Shown: piece after piece, positions 1 through 8,097 of the stretch
Position numbering within the stretch: position 1 is the first letter of the stretch
Layout of the letters: each line of letters begins with the position of its first letter
NCBI GenBank assembly: GCA_021794075.1
Contig: JAJYRM010000030.1
Location: forward strand, 1 to 39,052
Length of the DNA stretch: 39,052 nt
Direction: 5' to 3'
From: Bacteroidota bacterium
GTDB lineage: Bacteria > Bacteroidota > Ignavibacteria > Kryptoniales > JAKASW01
Position numbers and translations under genes: made by a program
Notes under the pieces: generated by a model
What the model was told of the DNA's origin: nothing
Seen by the model: only the letters and a program-made list of their open reading frames with translations
Databases searched by the model: none

Positions 1-1
1 G

Positions 2-2545
2 CGTATCCAGGAGCTGCCGGACGCGAACGCGGCAGAGTCTGTTGGAAGGCTTCCCGGCATCTCTCTCATCAGAGAAGGCGGTCAGGCTACGCAGGTTGTG
101 ATCCGTGGATTGGCGCCACAGTACAACGAGATAACCGTTGACGGCGTGCAGATGCCTGGGAACGTTACTTCCCTTAATAATGCCGGTACCATCGAATCGG
201 GCGGCTCCGGGAACAGCGACCTCACTTCAGCTTACTCGTCCGGCGATCGTGGTGTTAACCTCAGCATGATATCATCGAGCATGCTGGGAGGCATTGAGGT
301 AACCAAGGCGATTACGCCGGACATGGACGCTGCCGTACTCGGCGGCGTCGTCAACTTCACCCTTCGCGAGGCGGCAACGAGAAAAGCTCAGTTGCATCTC
401 CTCGCCCAGGGAGGATACGATAACCTGAAGAGTACATATAACGATTATAAGTTCGTCGCCACTTTTGAGAAGCGTTTCTTTGACGGCAAATTTGGTGTGT
501 TTGCTGAGGGGGACGCCGAGCGGCAGAATCTTTCGGCCAACGAGCTTGGCGCAAGCTACAGCGTAAATAGCCCTAAGTTGAATGTCGCGAACCCGATTTA
601 TCTTGACGGGGTGACGCTCCAGGATATCCCAAGCACCCAGAAACGTTACGACGCTACCTTGACGTTGGATTACCGCCTCCCCGAAGGGAAGATCGGCTTG
701 ATGAACTTTTTCAGCTATGGTACCACCAACTCTGTGAGTCGCAGCGAGAGCTTCAATCTTGTCGATGGCGGCAACGACCATGTCTACGGTCTCCAAACGC
801 AACAACAAGATTTGATCGACGCAACAAGCATACTCGATTTCCAGCAGCAAATCTCCGCGTTGAACGTGCACATGAAACTTTCGAACGCTTTCTCTCAAAC
901 ACAGCTGCCTTACATAGACACATGGAATTTCATACAGGGATTGCCCACCGGCTACAGCTCACTGGCGGCCGAGAGCCTCAGTCCGACTCAGATTCCGGCT
1001 ATGGCTTTCGACAGCCTGCAGATAACTGGCCTGGACCTGTTGAAGCAAGCGTCCAGCATGCTACGGCAGGACGACATAGGGGCTCAGCTCGATTTGAAGA
1101 CAAACATAAATTTCTCCGACCAAATTACGAGTGTGCTTAAATTTGGCGGAGCGTTCAAGTACACTGACAGATCATTCAATTATTTGCAGGGTGATGGAAC
1201 AGTTTCGACGACGGCTCAGAGTGTAGTCACAGGCCTTGCCCAGGAGTTCCCCTCGATGCGACCCACATTAAATACGTTTGGTGCAATACTTCCACTATTT
1301 GTGGACAGCAGCTACAGCTATGGCAGCAATTTCCTTGGAGGCGGGTACAAGATGGGGCTTCCTATAAATCTGGCTCTCATGGAACAAGTGCTGAACATCG
1401 CGAGGAGGACGGGTACAGCTGAGACATGGTCCCATGACGCGCTACAATCGGGAATAAACAACTATTGGGGACAGGCATACAGAAGCGCGGGTTACGGAAT
1501 GATAACGGTTCATTTTGGTTCTAACCTGACTTTCCTGCCGGGTGTAAGATACCAGGTGTTGCAGACTGACTTTGGAGCCCCGAGGGCGACCGCCAGACTT
1601 GGCCCTGATTCGAGGTATTATTTTACACACAAAGACACGACCATGAACTTAACCCACGGATTCTGGCTCCCGATGGTCCATCTGATTTACAGCCCGACTT
1701 CATGGTTCCAGATTCACCTCGCATATACAAACACACTTAACTATCCCGATTACACAGATATAACGCCCGAGATGAGCGTCGGAAATAACAGTGTCGATTA
1801 TCACAATTATCTTCTCAAGCCGGCGAGATCGTCAAATTACGACGCCATATTTTCGGTCTATAATAATACCCTTGGCCTTGTTTCGGCCGACGCTTTTTAC
1901 AAGAAAATTTTCAATTTCATTTTCGCGACCGGTAATACATACGTGATTAACCCAGCCCAATATCCGGGAATTCCCGACTACACCGGCGGATATTCGTTAA
2001 CGACTTCTATCAATGATCCGTATCCCGTTTACGATTATGGCTTCGAGGTTGACTGGCAGACTCACTTCTGGTATCTCCCCGGCCCGCTTTCAGGACTGGT
2101 CCTGAACGTGAATTACACGCATGTCTATTCCGAAGGAAAGTATCCTTACACTTATCTCAATATCGTTCATCCTACGTATCCAGTCGTTATCGATACGGTC
2201 GTCACCAACTACGCGGATCGCCTCCTAGATCAGCCGAATGACATTGTCAACGTAACCCTTGGCTACGATCTGGGAGGATTTGGCGCTCGGGTCTCGATGC
2301 TTTACAACGGGAGCGTATTCCAGACAACCAGCTTCTGGCCGCAATTGCGATCCACTACGGCCCAATTCATTCAGTATGATGCTCAGGTAAAACAAAATCT
2401 TCCGTGGTCCGGCCTGCAGGTCTACCTGGATTTGAACAACATAAATAGTGAGCCGAACATACAGAATATTCAGGGCTCCGGATTCCCAAGTTACGAGTAT
2501 TATTACGGCATGACGGCAGATCTCGGGTTTAGATGGCGAATGTGA
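2..2545 (+). CDS. TonB-dependent receptor, 5'-truncated by window edge
   Basis: This is an outer-membrane receptor that would import a large ligand using TonB energy. The frame is already open at base 2 and begins inside the plug domain (RIQELPDANAAESVGRLPG), so the signal peptide and any N-terminal domain lie outside the window. The plug continues with VVIRGLAPQYNEITVDGVQ and GGIEVTKAITPDMDA, followed by a long beta-barrel rich in Tyr, Asn and Thr with alternating strands, ending FRWRM. The receptor at 35036-37948 shares the plug segment almost exactly, and also the barrel segment DWQTHFWYLPG, so the two are paralogues. No SusD-like partner follows; the next gene is the arsenic operon. The substrate is unknown. 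Family assignment is secure. Confidence 0.95.
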   Translation, partial: RIQELPDANAAESVGRLPGISLIREGGQATQVVIRGLAPQYNEITVDGVQMPGNVTSLNNAGTIESGGSGNSDLTSAYSSGDRGVNLSMISSSMLGGIEVTKAITPDMDAAVLGGVVNFTLREAATRKAQLHLLAQGGYDNLKSTYNDYKFVATFEKRFFDGKFGVFAEGDAERQNLSANELGASYSVNSPKLNVANPIYLDGVTLQDIPSTQKRYDATLTLDYRLPEGKIGLMNFFSYGTTNSVSRSESFNLVDGGNDHVYGLQTQQQDLIDATSILDFQQQISALNVHMKLSNAFSQTQLPYIDTWNFIQGLPTGYSSLAAESLSPTQIPAMAFDSLQITGLDLLKQASSMLRQDDIGAQLDLKTNINFSDQITSVLKFGGAFKYTDRSFNYLQGDGTVSTTAQSVVTGLAQEFPSMRPTLNTFGAILPLFVDSSYSYGSNFLGGGYKMGLPINLALMEQVLNIARRTGTAETWSHDALQSGINNYWGQAYRSAGYGMITVHFGSNLTFLPGVRYQVLQTDFGAPRATARLGPDSRYYFTHKDTTMNLTHGFWLPMVHLIYSPTSWFQIHLAYTNTLNYPDYTDITPEMSVGNNSVDYHNYLLKPARSSNYDAIFSVYNNTLGLVSADAFYKKIFNFIFATGNTYVINPAQYPGIPDYTGGYSLTTSINDPYPVYDYGFEVDWQTHFWYLPGPLSGLVLNVNYTHVYSEGKYPYTYLNIVHPTYPVVIDTVVTNYADRLLDQPNDIVNVTLGYDLGGFGARVSMLYNGSVFQTTSFWPQLRSTTAQFIQYDAQVKQNLPWSGLQVYLDLNNINSEPNIQNIQGSGFPSYEYYYGMTADLGFRWRM

Positions 2546-2659
2546 AAAGTGAAGTTGCCTATAGCGATCGTCGCACAATCTCAGGTAATGCCCGTATGAA
2601 TTCTGAGGAGTCTTTCGCGCGCAAATCCTTTTCTTTGCTATAGAAAGTCTTCTCGGCGC

Positions 2660-2688
2660 TTGACAACTTCGAATCTTTCTCTTATGTT
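2660..2688 (+). promoter_or_regulatory. Predicted sigma70-type promoter of the ars operon
   Basis: TTGACA at 2660-2665 is a perfect -35 box. A 17-base spacer leads to TATGTT at 2683-2688 as the -10 box. It lies 25 bases upstream of the arsR start, and the arsR operator begins at the last base of the -10 box. Confidence 0.65.
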
Positions 2689-2709
2689 ATATGCAAATAT
2701 AGGCATATA
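2688..2709 (+). promoter_or_regulatory. Predicted ArsR operator (perfect 7-bp inverted repeat)
   Basis: TATATGC and GCATATA form a perfect inverted repeat around an 8-base spacer (AAATATAG). It directly follows the -10 box and ends three bases before the arsR ATG. AT-rich dyads of this size over the start site are typical of ArsR/SmtB repressors, so bound ArsR would block transcription initiation until As(III) binds. The function is inferred; the symmetry is seen directly. Confidence 0.6.
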
Positions 2710-2712
2710 GGC

Positions 2713-3126
2713 ATGAGAGCCAATTCAAAGGCTGAAATACTCAAGATCCTCGGCGATCAGACCCGGCTTCGGGTCACCCATCTCCTCGCGGCGTCGAAGA
2801 AGTCCCTGTGTGTCTGCGAGATAGTGGATGCGCTGAAACTCCCGCAATACCAGGTGTCGAAGGGTCTTGTCATGCTGCGCCGGGCCGGCCTGGTGGAAGT
2901 CGACAGAAACGGGACCTGGGGGTATTATCATCCGAATATGACCGACGATGCGAACGCCGCACTTTTCGATTTCGTGAAAGATTATTGCGTGGGGGAGCCG
3001 TTCGATTCGGACATTGACGCACTGACTGGAAGACTCAAGCTTCGCGAGGGAGATAAATGCGTCGTGGGTTTCGTACCCGAAAAGAAATTGCGCAATCTCA
3101 TGCGGAAGAAGGGAATTGCCGCTTGA
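2713..3126 (+). CDS. arsR: ArsR-family arsenite-responsive repressor
   Basis: A 137-residue winged-helix repressor. The N-terminal part (ILGDQTRLRVTHLLA) is typical of the family, and the recognition region LPQYQVSKGLVMLRRAGLV is followed by a wing (DRNGTWGYYHP). Cys33 and Cys35 in SLCVCEIV match the ELCVCDL metal site of classical ArsR; Cys92 and Cys116 might add further thiol ligands. The ATG has no usable Shine-Dalgarno sequence: only AGGC touches it, and the operator fills the space in front, so translation probably starts on a very short leader. Its stop codon TGA overlaps the TTG start of arsC. It should repress the arsR-arsC-acr3 operon and release it on arsenite binding. Confidence 0.92.
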   Translation: MRANSKAEILKILGDQTRLRVTHLLAASKKSLCVCEIVDALKLPQYQVSKGLVMLRRAGLVEVDRNGTWGYYHPNMTDDANAALFDFVKDYCVGEPFDSDIDALTGRLKLREGDKCVVGFVPEKKLRNLMRKKGIAA

Positions 3127-3590
3127 CGGGCCAGAGAATCGCAACGAGGATACTAGTTCTCTGCACGGGCAATTCCTGCCGCTCCCAGATGGCGGAAGCC
3201 TTTCTCAAATCCTTCGCGGATGATCTCCAGGTTTATTCAGCGGGCACTGCCCCTGCCAGTAAGGTTCATCCCAAGGCTGTCCTGGTAATGAAAGAAGTCG
3301 GAATAGATATTTCCAACAATAAGACAAAAACTGTCCAGGAATTTCTGTCGCAGTCTTTCGATTATGTCATAACGGTCTGCGACAACGCAAGGGAAACGTG
3401 TCCGTTCTTCACGGGGAATGTTGAACACCGCTTGCACGTCGGATTTGAAGATCCCGCGGAAGCTGCAGGCTCGGAGGACGAAGTCATTTCGACTTTCCGC
3501 GCTGTCCGGGACGACATCAGAAAGACTTTTTACGAGTTCTATCTCAAAGAGATTAAAGAAAAGAAAATTAAGTATGGCGACAGTCTCTAA
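3123..3590 (+). CDS. arsC: Arsenate reductase, thioredoxin-coupled low-molecular-weight phosphatase type
   Basis: This cytosolic enzyme reduces arsenate to arsenite for export by the next gene. With a TTG start at 3123 it has 155 residues. Cys14 starts the P-loop CTGNSCRS, and Cys86 and Cys93 lie in VCDNARETC. The spacing 14/86/93 equals the Cys10/82/89 triad of pI258-type ArsC, in which the disulfide relay ends at thioredoxin. Asp110 in GFEDP is the expected general acid region. I prefer the TTG because it overlaps the arsR stop codon as TTGA, has AAGAAGGGAA upstream and places the P-loop near the N terminus. An ATG at 3057 would add 22 residues not expected in the family and overlap arsR by 70 bases. 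Confidence 0.93.
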   Translation: MTGQRIATRILVLCTGNSCRSQMAEAFLKSFADDLQVYSAGTAPASKVHPKAVLVMKEVGIDISNNKTKTVQEFLSQSFDYVITVCDNARETCPFFTGNVEHRLHVGFEDPAEAAGSEDEVISTFRAVRDDIRKTFYEFYLKEIKEKKIKYGDSL

Positions 3591-4629
3591 AAGATTATCT
3601 TTCTTCGACAGATATCTTACGTTATGGATCTTCATGACCATGTTCCTCGGCGTCGCGGCAGGCTCCGTCGTGCCTCGCATCGCTTCTTTCTGGGATTCGA
3701 TGAGCAGTGGCGCGACGAACATACCTATCGCGGTCGGGCTCATTCTTATGATGTACCCGCCCCTCGCCAAAGTAAAATATGAGGAACTTGGCAAAGTATT
3801 CAGCAACGGAAAGATTTTGTCGCTGTCTCTCATACAAAACTGGGTCGTAGGCCCGGTGGTGATGTTCGTCCTGGCGATAGTTTTCCTTCACAACTATCCG
3901 ACATACATGGCTGGCCTTATCCTCATCGGTCTAGCGAGGTGCATTGCGATGGTCATAGTCTGGAACGAGCTGGCGCAGGGGAACACCGAATACGCCGCGG
4001 GGCTCGTCGCTTTCAACTCGGTCTTCCAGGTCCTGTTCTATTCTCTATACGCGTACGTCTTCATAACCATACTACCGAGGTGGCTCGGACTTAGTTCATT
4101 CAAGGTTGATATCACCATCGACCAAATCGCCGAGAGCGTCTTCTTCTACCTTGGAGTGCCATTCATTGCCGGAATAACGACGAGATTCCTGCTGATAAAA
4201 GGGAAAGGAAGGGAATGGTATGATAAACAGTTTGTTCCCAGAATAAGCCCGATCACTCCAGCCGCTCTGCTCTTCACGATATTTGTCATGTTCTCATTGA
4301 AGGGGAAACTCATTTTGCAGATCCCGCTTGATGTCGTGAGGATCGCGATCCCTCTTGCCTTTTATTTCATAATAATGTTCTTCGTCTCGTTCTGGATGGG
4401 GAAGCGGGTCGGCGCGGATTACGGCAAGACGACGACACTTTCTTTCACTGCAGCGAGCAACAACTTTGAGCTCGCTATCGCTGTGGCCATTGCTGTCTTC
4501 GGGATAAATTCGGGGGAAGCATTCGCGTCCGTTATCGGTCCGCTTGTAGAAGTTCCGGTGCTGATCGGCCTGGTGAACGTGGCGTTACGGTTCAAGAAGA
4601 GGTACTTTCCCGAAGTCTCGGAAGCGTGA
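3574..4629 (+). CDS. acr3: ACR3-family arsenite efflux permease
   Basis: This inner-membrane carrier exports As(OH)3, driven by the proton motive force. With the ATG at 3574 it has 351 residues, the usual ACR3 length, and about ten hydrophobic helices. Cys123 in GLARCIAMV and Glu299 in [11 protein letters not shown] match the two residues known to be essential in the family, and the segment [14 protein letters not shown] is also characteristic. The frame is open further upstream to 3418, but that part overlaps arsC and is not part of the protein family. The start lies 17 bases inside arsC, so translation is likely coupled. It is the last gene of the operon, followed by a strong hairpin. Confidence 0.94.
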   Translation: MATVSKRLSFFDRYLTLWIFMTMFLGVAAGSVVPRIASFWDSMSSGATNIPIAVGLILMMYPPLAKVKYEELGKVFSNGKILSLSLIQNWVVGPVVMFVLAIVFLHNYPTYMAGLILIGLARCIAMVIVWNELAQGNTEYAAGLVAFNSVFQVLFYSLYAYVFITILPRWLGLSSFKVDITIDQIAESVFFYLGVPFIAGITTRFLLIKGKGREWYDKQFVPRISPITPAALLFTIFVMFSLKGKLILQIPLDVVRIAIPLAFYFIIMFFVSFWMGKRVGADYGKTTTLSFTAASNNFELAIAVAIAVFGINSGEAFASVIGPLVEVPVLIGLVNVALRFKKRYFPEVSEA

Positions 4630-4640
4630 ACGAATGATTT

Positions 4641-4667
4641 CCCGGCGGAGGATAAAACTCCGCCGGG
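4641..4667. terminator. GC-rich hairpin between convergent acr3 and dehydrogenase genes
   Basis: CCCGGCGGAG and CTCCGCCGGG form a perfect 10-bp stem with a 7-base loop. It sits 11 bases after the acr3 stop and 42 bases beyond the end of the convergent minus-strand gene, so it can act on both strands. Neither side carries a good T run, so it may need Rho or work as an mRNA 3' stabiliser. Confidence 0.6.
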
Positions 4668-4709
4668 TGCTGCTCGCCGATTGAGTTGACATTGGCTAAG
4701 TTTCCGACT

Positions 4710-5726
4710 CTATGGAATAAGGAGAGCCTTTATCGCGCGCCGTTCGTCCATGGCACGATATCCCTCAGAGACTTTATTGAGAGGAATCGTCAGGTCGAAG
4801 ACCTTCCCTGGGTTTATTTTTCTTTTCCACACAAGATCGATCAACTCGGGCAGATAACGTCTTACCGGCGCCGGGCCTCCTTGGAGGCGAACGTGAGTCC
4901 TGAACAACTCTTCTCCTTTTATTTGAACCCCGTGGGGGACTCCGACAAATCCTACAGCTCCGCCGGGTCGTGTGGAGCCGATCGCCTGCATCATCGATTC
5001 CTGTGTGCCTACGCACTCCAGCAACGAGTCCGCGCCTACTCCTTTTGTCAATTCTTTGATGCGAGCAACGCCTTCGTCCCCTCGCTCGCTTACGATATCT
5101 GTGGCGCCGAACTCGCGCGCGAGTTTCTGCCGCGATTCGTGACGGCTCATTGCGATTATTCTTCCGGCGCCCATCTGATTTGCCGAGAGCACACCGAGAA
5201 GCCCGACCGCTCCGTCACCAACGACCACCGCGGTCGAGCCCGGTCTTACGTTTGCCGCTTGGGCCGCAAACCATCCGGTGCCCATGACATCGGAAAGTGT
5301 GAGCAAACTTGGAATTAAGTCGTCCGGTGGGATGTCTGGCGTCGCGACCAGCGTACCGTCCGCGAGCGGAACTCGAAGGAATGGCGCCTGGGCCCCGATT
5401 ACCAACTCTTTCTGCACGCAGGAGGATTGATAGCCTGCATGGCAGTGTGGGCAAGTGTTATCGGAGGAGAAGAAAGATCCGATCACGAACTCTCCCGGTT
5501 TAATTGATTTTACCTCGCTTCCCACCTCCTCGACGATCCCGCAGTATTCGTGTCCGAATGGAGTTGGTTCGGCAATTCGCTGTATGCCGCGGTAAGTCCA
5601 CAAGTCCGAACCGCAGACGCAGGTTGCCGAGGTTCTGATGATGGCGTCCGTCGGCTTAATGATTTTTGGATCTTCGCGTTCCTCAAACCTCACATCACGC
5701 GGCCCATATATTACTGTCGCTTTCAC
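4710..5726 (-). CDS. Zinc-dependent medium-chain alcohol dehydrogenase
   Basis: A 338-residue cytosolic NAD(P)-dependent oxidoreductase of the zinc MDR family. The catalytic zinc ligands are Cys38 in CVCGSD and His59-Glu60 in GHEYCG. The cofactor fold starts with VVVGDGAVGLLG (residues 167-178). A structural-zinc lobe is shortened to Cys92, Cys95 and Cys103 (TCPHCHAGYQSSC) in place of the usual four cysteines, a form known in one subgroup of this family. The start is GTG at 5726, supported by AAAGGAAGA about eight bases upstream. It runs convergent to the ars operon and seems unrelated to it. The substrate cannot be told from sequence. Confidence 0.9.
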   Translation of the reverse strand: MKATVIYGPRDVRFEEREDPKIIKPTDAIIRTSATCVCGSDLWTYRGIQRIAEPTPFGHEYCGIVEEVGSEVKSIKPGEFVIGSFFSSDNTCPHCHAGYQSSCVQKELVIGAQAPFLRVPLADGTLVATPDIPPDDLIPSLLTLSDVMGTGWFAAQAANVRPGSTAVVVGDGAVGLLGVLSANQMGAGRIIAMSRHESRQKLAREFGATDIVSERGDEGVARIKELTKGVGADSLLECVGTQESMMQAIGSTRPGGAVGFVGVPHGVQIKGEELFRTHVRLQGGPAPVRRYLPELIDLVWKRKINPGKVFDLTIPLNKVSEGYRAMDERRAIKALLIP

Positions 5727-6202
5727 TCTAAGTCTTCCTTTCTTTGAGATTGGTCGGAGACCTGTTCTTATTCCATCTTCATCAAAGATAAAAATCTTGA
5801 AACAATTTTTGCCACTGGCAAAATCTTAAAGACAAGGCTATTCGTCTTCATGACGCTTAACTCGTTCTAATAATTGTCCGCTCGTTGAGATAATTACGCC
5901 GGAAGTAGTCGGCCTCGACCCGAAAAAAGCACTGCCTTTCTCCGTCCAAACACTTTCGGAGGTGCGAAGCTTTCGTCGATTCCGTTCAGTTTTCTTCGAC
6001 TCGCAGTCATATGCGGTCGCACTATCTAGAGACCTCCTGCCACAATTGGGGAAAAACGCGCAATGACTGCCAGAGGATATAAGTCGGCTCGGCCGAATTC
6101 GCAAAATAATTGGGAATCTTCAATCTGCTTTCCGGCATCATATTTGTGAAACTATTAGGCGTGATTCTTGTTATTCGAAAGGACAACTGGGTATTCAGGA
6201 GT
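5727..6202. other. Intergenic region without convincing gene
   Basis: This stretch lies upstream of both the minus-strand dehydrogenase and the plus-strand small Cys protein, so it should contain divergent promoters. On the minus strand TATCTTTG (plus-strand 5783-5790) matches the TAnnTTTG -7 element of Bacteroidota, but no well-spaced -33 element is visible. A 17-bp palindrome lies at 5807-5823. A minus-strand open frame at 5838-6104 has no family-like features and no good ribosome site, so I do not count it as a gene. Confidence 0.4.
5807..5823. promoter_or_regulatory. 17-bp perfect palindrome upstream of the dehydrogenase
   Basis: TTTTGCCA and TGGCAAAA flank a single C. The palindrome is 81-97 bases upstream of the dehydrogenase start and just upstream (on the minus strand) of the TATCTTTG element. 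The compact symmetric form suggests a repressor or activator site, though a short transcription-ending hairpin cannot be excluded. The site has the same 8-1-8 form as the palindrome at 20582-20598 but a different sequence. Confidence 0.35.
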
Positions 6203-6634
6203 ATGAGTAAGACGGTTAAGTATCTGAATCTGTTGGTCTTATTGACCTTCCTGGTCGGACAGGTTCAGTATGCTTATTCTGTCTATTTCTGCACGATGCT
6301 TCAAGCGCCTGTGCCCGCGCCCACAATGAAAATGAGCTCGGCCGAAGTTGGCTGGGGCAACACTTGCGACCATTGCTCGTCTGCCACACAGACGCTTGAG
6401 GGAGAGCAACTTGCCCAAGTCGATTGTGTGCGGTTAATTACCTCGCAAAAGAGTACGCTCGGTAGTTTTACTGAATCACAGAAGTTGATCCAGCATATTA
6501 TGTCGGTGTCGTTTGTGGGCAATCGCCTCCTAGCATTGATCGAGAAACCGTTGTCGACGACCTGCTCCCTAATACCTACTACATCTTCTCCTCCTTCAGA
6601 TATATCAATCTTCGATAGTAATCTTCGCATTTAA
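6203..6634 (+). CDS. Small signal-anchored Cys protein of the copper island (YFCT/CxxC family, copy A)
   Basis: I do not recognise a named family. The 143-residue product starts MSKTVKYLNLLVLLTFLVGQ, a signal peptide or membrane anchor, followed by VQYAYSVYFCTMLQ and later NTCDHCSS, a CxxC motif. The tail is Ser/Thr/Pro-rich and ends ISIFDSNLRI. The minus-strand gene at 17502-17939 is a divergent paralogue with the same order: anchor, LVGQVQY, YFCT, CxxC, Pro-rich region and a short terminal strand (NLNFRF). ATG 6203 is chosen because it matches the paralogue start; AGGAG lies very close (1 base away). The frame is open upstream to a TTG at 6110, which would bury the anchor. The position directly before cusC-like genes suggests a periplasmic metal-binding role, which is an inference. 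Confidence 0.7.
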   Translation: MSKTVKYLNLLVLLTFLVGQVQYAYSVYFCTMLQAPVPAPTMKMSSAEVGWGNTCDHCSSATQTLEGEQLAQVDCVRLITSQKSTLGSFTESQKLIQHIMSVSFVGNRLLALIEKPLSTTCSLIPTTSSPPSDISIFDSNLRI

Positions 6635-6801
6635 GTCCTTTCCTAACTGATAAGTCCTCTTGGACAAAGGTCCAGGCGCCGGATGTATTTTACTCCTTCA
6701 GCTACCTCTTTTGTCATCGGTGCTTGTCAATTTTTTCTTCTGATGTTCTCATTGTGCAGTGAATTGTCGCTGCATTGCAAAGGAAAATGGAAAGGCGAAG
6801 T

Positions 6802-8097
6802 ATGTTGTTTAAGAATTTTAAATTCTCAATTCTGAATATTGAACTGGGGCTGGTGATTGTTCTGCTGTTTGTGGTCAATGCGTTCGGGCAGTCTCAGCTG
6901 GATAGTCTCATCACCACATCGGTGCGCAACAATCCTGAAATCCAGATGGCCCGCTATCAATCGATGGCGGCACAGGCGAAGATAGGTCCGACAGGAACTC
7001 TCCCGGATCCACAACTCAGGGTGGGTGCCATGAACTTCCCGACTGATTTCAATTTCACGTCAGAGACCATGACCATGGTGCCGGACTTCACTTTAATGGA
7101 AATGTTCCCGTGGTTCGGGAAGTTATCTGCAGCGGCTGATGTGGAGAAATACGGCTATGAATCTTCGGCGGACAGACTGGCGAGTGTCACTCTTGACGTC
7201 GTGACCAATCTGAAAAAAGTCTATGGCCAGACATACAGCGTCGAAAAATCGATACGGTACCTTGAATACAAAAAGCGACTTCTGCAAAGCGTGGTGAAGG
7301 TTGCCGAACAGCTTTTCGCAGTTGGCCAGGTTCCGCAGCAGGACGTCTTCCGTGCCACCGCCGAGCTTACAATGGTACAGTCGGGCATCATCACCATGCA
7401 GGGCAAGCTGTCCGATTTGGAGGCGAGGCTCGGAGCCATACTCGGAAGGAATGCTCCGTACAGTATAAATGTAGATACGCTATCGCTGCCGAAGCTCGAA
7501 TCGCTCTCTACACTGGAGGCTCAACTACAGAGCGAAAACCCCGACCTGAGACAGGTAAAGAACATCGAGCGCGCAGCCGTGGCAAAGCAGGCGTATGCCA
7601 AGAAGGCCGCGATCCCGGATATCACCGCCGGCGTTTCGTACGGATTTCGCGGCGCTCTTATGCCGACCGGCATGAAAGCACCTAATCTCATGAGCGTTGA
7701 GGTAGGAGTAAGCCTTCCAATCTTTTTCGGGGACCGCCAGCAAAAGATAATCGATGAGGCGAATTTTACGCAGCATGCCGCAAACGAACAATATGGCGCG
7801 GTCGCGCTCGCGCTGGGCAGCCGGCTTCGCTCGACATATGCCGATGCGGAAGCGCAGGCGAAGCTTATCCCGCTTTATTCCAAGGAATTGATCCCGCAGT
7901 ATGAGGCGACCTACAACTCTTCGCTGTCATCCTACTCGGTCGGCAAAACGACATTCGCGATGCTGATCGATAATCTTACAACATTGATAAATGCGAAAAT
8001 AGAATTTGCGAAAATAGAATCGGAATATTTCTCCGCTTCGGCCGAGATTTCGAACCTTGTCGGAGAAGGCTCAGAAGATTATAGAGGTGTCAAATGA
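6802..8097 (+). CDS. cusC: TolC-family outer-membrane channel of a Cus-type exporter
   Basis: This is the outer-membrane exit duct of a tripartite metal pump. The product has about 431 residues, with a hydrophobic signal segment (LGLVIVLLFVVNAFGQ) and then two TolC repeats of long helices. The first repeat starts LDSLITTSVRNNPEIQMAR, and the second is centred on the region from ENPDLRQVKNIERAAVAKQ. The motif PDFTLMEMFPWFGKLSA resembles heavy-metal efflux TolC proteins. ATG 6802 has GGAAAGGCG upstream; ATG 6787 with AAAGGA is an alternative start. The stop codon overlaps the ATG of the adaptor gene as ATGA, so channel, adaptor and pump form one operon. Assignment to the Cus branch rests on the neighbours. 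Confidence 0.92.
   Translation: MLFKNFKFSILNIELGLVIVLLFVVNAFGQSQLDSLITTSVRNNPEIQMARYQSMAAQAKIGPTGTLPDPQLRVGAMNFPTDFNFTSETMTMVPDFTLMEMFPWFGKLSAAADVEKYGYESSADRLASVTLDVVTNLKKVYGQTYSVEKSIRYLEYKKRLLQSVVKVAEQLFAVGQVPQQDVFRATAELTMVQSGIITMQGKLSDLEARLGAILGRNAPYSINVDTLSLPKLESLSTLEAQLQSENPDLRQVKNIERAAVAKQAYAKKAAIPDITAGVSYGFRGALMPTGMKAPNLMSVEVGVSLPIFFGDRQQKIIDEANFTQHAANEQYGAVALALGSRLRSTYADAEAQAKLIPLYSKELIPQYEATYNSSLSSYSVGKTTFAMLIDNLTTLINAKIEFAKIESEYFSASAEISNLVGEGSEDYRGVK

Noticed and set aside
272-898. 208-codon antisense frame within the left TonB receptor
   Set aside because: It is a mirror of the receptor's codon use, without ribosome site or domain.
5838-6104. 88-codon minus-strand frame
   Set aside because: No ribosome site, Arg/Ser-rich random-like composition and no domain; it lies in a divergent promoter region.
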